A stretch of DNA of 5,483 bases from assembly GCA_016186855.1 (NCBI GenBank), contig JACPKT010000045.1, forward strand, positions 1 through 5,483, read 5' to 3'. The first letter of the stretch is position 1; every line of letters begins with the position of its first letter. Shown one piece after another: positions 1 through 4,152 of the stretch. The translations under genes and the position numbers were made by a program. The stretch comes from Candidatus Iainarchaeum sp. (GTDB taxonomy: Archaea; Iainarchaeota; Iainarchaeia; Iainarchaeales; GW2011-AR10). A model generated the notes under the pieces. That model had not been told where the DNA came from. It ran no database searches and saw nothing but the letters and a program-made list of their open reading frames with translations.

Positions 1-28
1 AATTGTTCAATTGTCAATTTGTTGCCGA

Positions 29-46
29 TTTCGCGGTTGTGCGAAA
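29..46. repeat. Small perfect hairpin, 6-bp stem
   Basis: TTTCGC at 29-34 pairs with GCGAAA at 41-46 around the 6-nt loop GGTTGT. It lies 2 bp from a second, stronger hairpin (49-67), both downstream of the nucleotidyltransferase gene that ends at 77. It may be part of a 3' transcript structure. No T-rich tail is attached, so I do not call it a terminator. Confidence 0.4.
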
Positions 47-48
47 AC

Positions 49-67
49 CACTGCCTTTCAGGCAGTG
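49..67 (-). terminator. Hairpin 9 bp past the nucleotidyltransferase stop codon, possible 3'-end structure
   Basis: CACTGCCT (49-56) and AGGCAGTG (60-67) form a perfect 8-bp stem with a 3-nt loop. It begins 9 bp beyond the stop codon of the minus-strand operon. In the direction of transcription only a short GGTTTTCGC follows, so a classical hairpin plus U-tract is absent. Archaeal termination relies mainly on U-tracts, so this may instead be an mRNA 3'-end stabiliser or processing site. The stem is seen in the sequence; the role is a guess. Confidence 0.35.
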
Positions 68-76
68 AATAGGATG

Positions 77-694
77 TCACTTTGACTTTATTTTTTGAAG
101 AATTTCCTGTTTTTTTAATTTCAGTTCACGCGGATTCAAATTTAAATATTCCCCTTCGTTAAACGACTGGACAATTTCAACCAGCCTTTTTGAAAAGTTT
201 TCCTTCCTGAATTTTTTAAGCAGCTCAAAGTATTTTTTGAAATCCATCTGAGAAAACAAAAGCAGGCCCATAATGTCCAACCTGTCCTTTAGGCCTTTTT
301 CAGAATGCCCTCTCTCAAATTCCGCACCCTGCTTTAGTACCACCAGCTCTTCTGGTTTTACAACTTTAAACCCTTCAACCAAAACATTGCTTTTAATCAG
401 CTCTTCAACTGGCAGTGCAAGCCTCGAATAAAACGGCACATAAATGTCAATGTCTATTTCATCGAGTTTTATTTCATATTTTTTCAACCTGTCATTTTTT
501 TTCAAGTCAAACAGTTGCCTTAATTTTTGCAGCTCTTCAACTGAAACAATTATGTCAAGGTCCTTGCTTTTGTGCGCTTTTGTCCAAAGCCATGCGGCCC
601 AACCGCCAATAACCACAAAGTCGATTTTTTTCCTTTTCAGTTCAACCATTTTTTCAAAGCTTTTCTTTGTTACAAGCTCATTCCAGTAATCCAT
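77..694 (-). CDS. AbiEii/MNT-like nucleotidyltransferase, probable type IV toxin
   Basis: This 205-residue protein has the pol-beta-type nucleotidyltransferase signature. GG is at residues 30-31 in FVVIGGWAAWLW, the metal-binding D45-x-D47 lies in SKDLDIIV, and a third carboxylate is supplied by D81 or D83 in EIDIDIYV. A later KPEELVVLKQGAEFER...KDRLDI block (about 113-141) matches the 'sleeLi-lK...R..KD..Di' helix seen in AbiEii/MNT-type proteins. All catalytic positions look intact. Members of this superfamily include AbiEii and the mycobacterial MenT toxins, some of which modify tRNA ends; the substrate here is unknown. I chose the ATG at 694 because a strong GGAGG lies 9 nt upstream. A longer reading to 763 has no such site and would overlap the upstream gene by 86 nt. 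With this start the overlap with the AbiEi-like gene is 17 nt, which implies translational coupling. The alternative is a non-toxic housekeeping nucleotidyltransferase, but the partner gene argues for a TA pair. Confidence 0.85.
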   Translation of the reverse strand: MDYWNELVTKKSFEKMVELKRKKIDFVVIGGWAAWLWTKAHKSKDLDIIVSVEELQKLRQLFDLKKNDRLKKYEIKLDEIDIDIYVPFYSRLALPVEELIKSNVLVEGFKVVKPEELVVLKQGAEFERGHSEKGLKDRLDIMGLLLFSQMDFKKYFELLKKFRKENFSKRLVEIVQSFNEGEYLNLNPRELKLKKQEILQKIKSK

Positions 695-1271
695 GCAGTC
701 TTTCCTCCAGTTCTTTAAAAAAATCCTTTGCATACCAGTGCGGCAAGTTCCACAAATCAACAAACAAATTCGCGCTGGTTACAATTTTTCCATACAATTT
801 CATGTTCTGGTCTGCCTGCAACACAAACAAATTTGGATTCAAGACATTTTTTGCCCCGGCAAACCGTTTCCTTATCTCTTCAAAATTTTCCGCATAAACA
901 TACACTTGAGAATAATCTGCCGGAACGCTGTTGAACCTGAATTTATAGCCGCTGTACGCCGTGAAAAAAACCCCTTCAGGCATTGTTTTTTCAATTTCTG
1001 TAACGCTTTTTTCAACCCTCGCGGAAAAAACAATGTCTTTTTCGAGGTTGCGCACGCTTGCCCAGTGCAAAAGGACTTTTTTTGGGTTTACAAGCTCAAA
1101 ATTCATTGGATTGGTTTTAACTGCGTGCATTTTTTTAAGCGACCCAAGCGCATGGTTAACGTTTGTCAAAGAGATTCCAAGCCTCTGCGCCAACCCTTTC
1201 TGCGTAAACTTTCGCACGCCATTTTCCGCGCCAAAAAGCACTTCCCTCCAAACCTGCTCCACCTTCAACAT
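678..1271 (-). CDS. Winged-helix AbiEi-like protein, probable antitoxin and autorepressor
   Basis: This is a 197-residue protein. Residues about 1-65 form a winged helix-turn-helix: FTQKGLAQRLGISLTNVNHAL (22-42) is a clear helix-turn-helix, followed by a LKKMHAVKT wing. The remainder (about 66-197) is an alpha/beta domain containing GVFFTAYSGYKFRFNSVPADY and, near the C-terminus, ANLFVDLWNLPHWYAKDF. This arrangement, together with a nucleotidyltransferase gene directly downstream, matches AbiEi of the AbiE type IV toxin-antitoxin family, where the winged helix represses its own promoter and the C-terminal part gives immunity. That function is inferred from architecture and context. I prefer the ATG at 1271: it has no Shine-Dalgarno site but sits about 28 bp from a TTTAAA box, as in leaderless archaeal mRNAs. 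A TTG at 1289 would add six residues (MFLYSY). It heads a two-gene operon and is divergent from the fused protein at 1540. Confidence 0.8.
   Translation of the reverse strand: MLKVEQVWREVLFGAENGVRKFTQKGLAQRLGISLTNVNHALGSLKKMHAVKTNPMNFELVNPKKVLLHWASVRNLEKDIVFSARVEKSVTEIEKTMPEGVFFTAYSGYKFRFNSVPADYSQVYVYAENFEEIRKRFAGAKNVLNPNLFVLQADQNMKLYGKIVTSANLFVDLWNLPHWYAKDFFKELEERLHGLLE
704..708 (-). promoter_or_regulatory. Strong ribosome binding site GGAGG for the nucleotidyltransferase
   Basis: On the minus strand the sequence reads GGAGGAAAGACTGCATG. GGAGG is a near-full match to the archaeal anti-Shine-Dalgarno, with 9 nt before the ATG at 694. It lies inside the last codons of the upstream winged-helix gene and decides the downstream start. 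It contrasts with the upstream gene, which has no such site. Confidence 0.75.
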
Positions 1272-1294
1272 ATAACTATACAAGAACAAAACAG

Positions 1295-1304
1295 CATTTA
1301 AATG
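1295..1304 (-). promoter_or_regulatory. TATA-like box in palindrome CATTTAAATG
   Basis: CATTTAAATG is a perfect 10-bp palindrome whose TTTAAA core (1297-1302) is centred about 28 bp upstream of the ATG at 1271. This is the expected distance for a TATA box driving a leaderless mRNA. A competing TATA element, TATTTATAG, lies about 12 bp further upstream within the adjacent inverted repeat and would give a leader of roughly 14 nt. Either fits the minus-strand operon. Confidence 0.5.
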
Positions 1305-1322
1305 TTTCTATAAATATAGAAA
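1305..1322. promoter_or_regulatory. Perfect 8+8 bp inverted repeat, candidate operator
   Basis: TTTCTATA (1305-1312) and TATAGAAA (1315-1322) are exact reverse complements separated by AA. The site abuts the CATTTAAATG box of the minus-strand operon and contains a second TATA-like sequence, so a bound protein would block promoter access. AbiEi antitoxins are known to bind inverted repeats in their own promoters, so this is the best candidate operator for the 678-1271 protein. The site is A/T-rich, so some symmetry could arise by chance. Confidence 0.5.
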
Positions 1323-1356
1323 GCAATTTAAATTCAAATTTTTTAACATAGAAAGC
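1316..1356. repeat. Direct repeat ATAGAAAGC, two copies 32 bp apart
   Basis: ATAGAAAGC occurs at 1316-1324 and again at 1348-1356. The first copy overlaps the right arm of the inverted repeat at 1305-1322. The 32-bp spacing is close to three helical turns, so both copies face the same side of the DNA, as expected for a primary operator and an auxiliary half-site. The copies are short, so the support is moderate. Confidence 0.4.
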
Positions 1357-1378
1357 CACAGTCGCCCACTACTTCCTG

Positions 1379-1401
1379 CAAAAATCAACCAAAAAGTTGA
1401 A
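1379..1401. repeat. 23-bp exact repeat, copy 1, with TCAAC-N6-GTTGA core
   Basis: These 23 bases are identical to 3235-3257. The core TCAAC-CAAAAA-GTTGA (1385-1400) has 5-bp inverted arms, the form of a binding site for a dimeric regulator. This copy lies in the divergent intergenic region, 107 bp upstream of the AbiEi-like start codon and 138 bp upstream of the fused gene. Both copies are intergenic. The identity is seen directly; regulatory use is inferred. Confidence 0.6.
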
Positions 1402-1489
1402 AAATCTCCAAAAATACCTCCTCAAAAACTTCAATAATTATCGTCAATTGCCTATTTTTAGAATTAAAATTATTGTTTTTCAGAATTCA

Positions 1490-1497
1490 TTTATAAA
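1490..1497 (+). promoter_or_regulatory. TATA box TTTATAAA for the fused AbiE-like gene
   Basis: TTTATAAA closely matches the archaeal TATA consensus. A start site about 27 bp downstream (around 1520) would leave a leader of about 20 nt before the ATG at 1540. A perfect 14-bp A/T palindrome, AATAATT-AATTATT (1513-1526), covers the expected transcription start and could be a repressor site or simply A/T-rich promoter DNA. Confidence 0.6.
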
Positions 1498-1539
1498 CTT
1501 TTTCTGAAATATAATAATTAATTATTGAAGTGTTTTTTT

Positions 1540-3201
1540 ATGCGCTCAGAAGTTGTAAAGCAAATTTTTGCCAGAAACGGCTGCAGCATTGGCGACCTTG
1601 CAAAGGAAAAAATTGCCTCTATTTATACCATTTATCGCACAATTGAGGAACTGGAATGGCTTGGAGTTGTTTTTTTTGAAAAAGGAACCATAAAAATTCT
1701 TGAAACACCAGTTACTGCTGTAATCAAGAAACTAATTTCTGATGACTTTGATTTGAAAATCATTTCAAAAAAAAGCATAGAATTTTACTTGCAACTCCTT
1801 GAGGCAAAAACGCCGCAAGAATTGGCACAGGAAATCGAAAAATCAGAAGCGCACACAAACGCCCTCATAAAAAAATACTCGCATTTCCTGCAAAAAAACG
1901 GTTCAAAGTACAGTGTGTCAAGCCTTAATCCCGCCTTTCTTGATTTATTAAAGCTTGTTGCAGCCGCTAAAAATGCGGACCAATACTGGAGCGGAAAACA
2001 CGGCGAAAAACTCTTAAAGCTCTCACAGGGTTTTCCTTTTGACGGCACCCTTACCGCTTTCTCTCGGTTCAACGAATTTGGCCTCATGATTTTCACCCCA
2101 AACCAATACGTTTTCCAGCCAAAAAAAGAGCTTTCAATTGAAGAAATATTAGTCCATGCAATAAGGTTTTCAAAACAAGCAAGCGACATTGTTTTATGCA
2201 TTTTTTTTTACCTGCAAAACAAGCACAGGGCAAACGTAGCTGAAATAGAAAAAAACTGCGAAAAATTCGGCGTGCTAAACCTTTGGTTTGATATTGTGTC
2301 ATACCTTGAAGACCAACCAGTCAAAGAAAAAAAAATGTTTTTGCCAAAAGCAGAATTTTTGGAAAAAGCTGCGGTTTACGAAATAAAAACCAAGCCAAGA
2401 TTCGGCGAAAGCGCAATAACACAAATTTTCATTAGCGCAGAAAAAAAACTAAAGGAAAAAGCAAAGGCATTTCTCATTGGCGGCAACGCCCTCATAGAAT
2501 ACGGGGCAAAAAATTCAACAAAAGACATTGACATAGTCCTATTGTCTGCAAAAGAAGCACAGTCCCTGATTGAAGCACTAAAAGCAATTGGCTTTGTTGA
2601 ACTCAAAGGAAAAGAACTGCAATATGACCAACTTGAAGCTTTCACAATGCTTGTAAAAGAAGACCACCCGAGAATAGACATTTTTGTCAACAAAATTTGC
2701 GGAATGCTGGAATTCAGCGAAAGAATGCAAAAAAGAAGCAGGCAAACAAAAAGCGGAAAACTAGAACTTTACCTTGCCTCACTCGAAGACATATTTCTAT
2801 TAAAAAGCGTTTCTTCCCGCGATTCAGATCTGGTTGACTGTGAAAACATCATGTCAAAAAAAAGCCTTGAGTGGAACATTATTTTTTCCGAAATAACAAA
2901 ACAGGAAAAAAACCTTGAAGGCATGAAAGAACTAATAATACTTGAACACATTGAAGCGCTGGAAAACCGGCTTGGAACAAAAATCCCTGCCGCCAAAAAA
3001 ATCGCCAACAAAGGAATTCTTTTCCTTGCAAAAAAACCAGTCAGCATAGCGCAAATAAAGGAAAAAATAAAATTCCCTGAAACAACCATTAGAAACAAAA
3101 TAATCCGCCTTGTAAAGGCAAAAAAAATCACAAAAACAAAAGACAAGCCGTTCAAAATTGTTTTGACCGATGCCAAAAGCAGCCCAAAAAAAAGCCCTTG
3201 A
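1540..3201 (+). CDS. Fused AbiEi/AbiEii-like protein: winged helices, nucleotidyltransferase and C-terminal winged helix
   Basis: This is a 553-residue multidomain protein. Residues 1-55 look like a winged helix (GCSIGDLAKEK...YRTIEELEWLGVVFFEKG), and about 78-127 like a second one (TPQELAQEIEKSEAHTNALIKK). Residues about 150-262 (GTLTAFSRFNEFGLMIFTPNQYVF, EEILVHAIRFSKQASDI) resemble the AbiEi-type region that follows the winged helix in archaeal relatives. Residues about 285-435 are a nucleotidyltransferase domain: FLIGGNALIEYG with G314-G315, D329-x-D331 in TKDIDIVL, D380 in RIDIFV, then SLEDIFLLK and RDSDLVD (415-433). All catalytic carboxylates are kept. Residues about 485-545 form a further winged helix (VSIAQIKEKIKFPETTIRNKIIRL). 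The chain thus carries antitoxin-like and toxin-like parts together. The ATG at 1540 is preferred over the TTG at 1525 because the latter lies at the expected transcription start; only a weak GAAG precedes it. A9 (2327-2335) and T9 (2201-2209) tracts lie in frame. An alternative role is a DNA-binding regulator with nucleotidyltransferase activity rather than a TA system. Confidence 0.8.
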   Translation: MRSEVVKQIFARNGCSIGDLAKEKIASIYTIYRTIEELEWLGVVFFEKGTIKILETPVTAVIKKLISDDFDLKIISKKSIEFYLQLLEAKTPQELAQEIEKSEAHTNALIKKYSHFLQKNGSKYSVSSLNPAFLDLLKLVAAAKNADQYWSGKHGEKLLKLSQGFPFDGTLTAFSRFNEFGLMIFTPNQYVFQPKKELSIEEILVHAIRFSKQASDIVLCIFFYLQNKHRANVAEIEKNCEKFGVLNLWFDIVSYLEDQPVKEKKMFLPKAEFLEKAAVYEIKTKPRFGESAITQIFISAEKKLKEKAKAFLIGGNALIEYGAKNSTKDIDIVLLSAKEAQSLIEALKAIGFVELKGKELQYDQLEAFTMLVKEDHPRIDIFVNKICGMLEFSERMQKRSRQTKSGKLELYLASLEDIFLLKSVSSRDSDLVDCENIMSKKSLEWNIIFSEITKQEKNLEGMKELIILEHIEALENRLGTKIPAAKKIANKGILFLAKKPVSIAQIKEKIKFPETTIRNKIIRLVKAKKITKTKDKPFKIVLTDAKSSPKKSP

Positions 3202-3257
3202 AAACGCCAATCCACGCCCAAAAAAACATTAGCCCAAAAATCAACCAAAAAGTTGAA
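3202..3257. repeat. 23-bp exact repeat, copy 2 (3235-3257), preceded by GCCCAAAAA motifs
   Basis: Bases 3235-3257 are identical to 1379-1401, with the TCAAC-N6-GTTGA core at 3241-3256. It ends directly against TTTAAA (3258-3263), so a protein bound here would overlap the BRE position of the next promoter. Just upstream, GCCCAAAAA occurs three times (3182-3190, 3216-3224, 3232-3240), the first still inside the preceding gene and the last overlapping the repeat. No plus-strand T-tract terminator is visible after the stop at 3201. Confidence 0.6.
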
Positions 3258-3263
3258 TTTAAA
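3258..3263 (+). promoter_or_regulatory. TATA-like box TTTAAA for the tandem regulator operon
   Basis: TTTAAA follows immediately after repeat copy 2. A start site about 27 bp downstream (around 3287) would leave a leader of about 10 nt before the ATG at 3298, with only a weak AGAG in it. The in-frame TAA at 3286-3288 rules out an earlier start codon for the gene. The element supports an independent promoter for the operon rather than read-through alone. Confidence 0.5.
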
Positions 3264-3297
3264 GAGGTTTTGCTGCAAATAAATATAATCAGAGAAA

Positions 3298-4152
3298 ATG
3301 GTCTTCAAGCTTGCAACAACCCAGGTAAGCAAAAACAATGCCTCAACAAAGGACAAAATAGTGCTCATTTTGGGCCAAGAATTCCCTTTAACTGCAAAAC
3401 AGATTTTTAACCGCCTCAAAAAAGAATTCAACGCAAATCTATCATACCAGGCAGCGCACAAGCTATTGCACCAGCTAACTGAAGAAAAAGTCCTTTTGCG
3501 CGAAGAAAAAAACTATTCCCTAAACAAGCAATGGATAAAGCAAGTGAAAACTTTTGGCTCAAACCTTGAAAACTCTTACCTAAAAAAAGCAGGAAACAAT
3601 TATTTGCAAGACCTTGAAAAACACGGAACAGTGAACGTAACACTGGTTGGAATCCGGGAAACCGCAAGGTTTTTGATTGACGGCTTTTTCAGGCTGCCAA
3701 ACCCGCAAAAAAAGCCAAACATTGCGCTTTGGCGAAACGTTTACTCAATAATTGGGCTAAATGACGCCGATTACGATGGTTTGAAAGAAACGCTCCCCCA
3801 ATGGTTTGCTGTTTCAAGCGAAAACAATTTTTTGGACAAAATGTTTGCAGACACTCTTTCAAAATTTGGCATGAAAGTAAAGCTCGGAGTAAAAGAAGCT
3901 GCAACCTCTCTAAGCGACACATTTGTGACAGGCGACTATGTAGGAGTTATTTTTTATCCCCCAAAATTCCGCGAACTCTGGCACAGGCAAAACAAACTGC
4001 CACAAAAAGTAAACGAATTCGACCTCCACCACCACTTTAAAATGATGATAGACGAAAAAGCCACAATCAACGCCCTGATAACAAAAAACCCAGACCTCGC
4101 AGACCAAATAAGAGAAAAATACATGAAACACTTCAAAGAGGGAAAAAAATGA
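3298..4152 (+). CDS. Winged-helix protein with one C-terminal sensor-like domain
   Basis: This 284-residue protein is predicted to be cytoplasmic; no signal peptide or membrane segment is visible. Residues about 15-94 form a winged helix (PLTAKQIFNRLKKEF, then the recognition-helix region LSYQAAHKLLHQLTEEKVLL). About 111-220 is an alpha/beta region with LWRNVYSIIGL, NNFLDKMFADTLSKFG and DTFVTGDYVGVIFYP, which matches the first sensor-like repeat of the next gene (shared NPQKK, NN-x2-D-x2-F, D-x-FV-x-GDYV). The ATG at 3298 is fixed by an upstream in-frame stop at 3286. The protein is paralogous to the next gene's product: the first 94 residues align without gaps, with about 32 of 80 identical over 15-94. 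It may be a transcription regulator, perhaps binding the 23-bp repeat ahead of its own promoter. I recognise the family as an uncharacterised archaeal winged-helix group but cannot name a ligand or target. A TrmB-like role is possible. Confidence 0.8.
   Translation: MVFKLATTQVSKNNASTKDKIVLILGQEFPLTAKQIFNRLKKEFNANLSYQAAHKLLHQLTEEKVLLREEKNYSLNKQWIKQVKTFGSNLENSYLKKAGNNYLQDLEKHGTVNVTLVGIRETARFLIDGFFRLPNPQKKPNIALWRNVYSIIGLNDADYDGLKETLPQWFAVSSENNFLDKMFADTLSKFGMKVKLGVKEAATSLSDTFVTGDYVGVIFYPPKFRELWHRQNKLPQKVNEFDLHHHFKMMIDEKATINALITKNPDLADQIREKYMKHFKEGKK
4138..4142 (+). promoter_or_regulatory. Ribosome binding site GAGGG for the second regulator gene
   Basis: AAAGAGGGAAAAAAATG places GAGGG 6 nt before the ATG at 4149. 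That ATG overlaps the previous gene's TGA as ATGA, a standard coupled-translation junction. The site supports the start of a gene that has no stop inside the window. Confidence 0.75.

Noticed and set aside
695..763. Longer N-terminus for the nucleotidyltransferase, starting at 763
   Set aside because: It would overlap the upstream gene by 86 nt, has no ribosome binding site, and the added residues do not look like part of the domain. The GGAGG 9 nt before 694 supports the shorter form.
693..1301. 202-codon plus-strand open frame
   Set aside because: It lies opposite the AbiEi-like gene, has no recognisable domain, and is rich in F/H/C/R residues typical of a shadow frame.
1369..1434. 21-codon minus-strand reading frame from a TTG, overlapping repeat copy 1 (contains NFLVDF, which can also be read on the minus strand at copy 2)
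   Set aside because: The GGAGG lies inside it rather than ahead of it, the start is TTG, and the shared residues simply reflect the 23-bp DNA repeat. Nothing supports translation.
1272..1539. A tRNA or structured RNA gene in the divergent intergenic region
   Set aside because: The region is mostly A/T-rich with promoter elements and short repeats. No cloverleaf or long conserved stem could be found by eye.
3182..3240. Three GCCCAAAAA motifs as a possible CRISPR-like or iteron array
   Set aside because: The units are only 9 bp, the start-to-start distances are unequal (34 and 16), and the first lies in coding sequence. Low-complexity A-rich DNA explains them.
2769..3461. 230-codon minus-strand open frame
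   Set aside because: It is antisense to the end of the fused gene and the start of the next gene. Its phenylalanine/leucine-rich composition is what the complement of lysine/glutamate-rich coding DNA gives. The plus-strand genes have clear domains.
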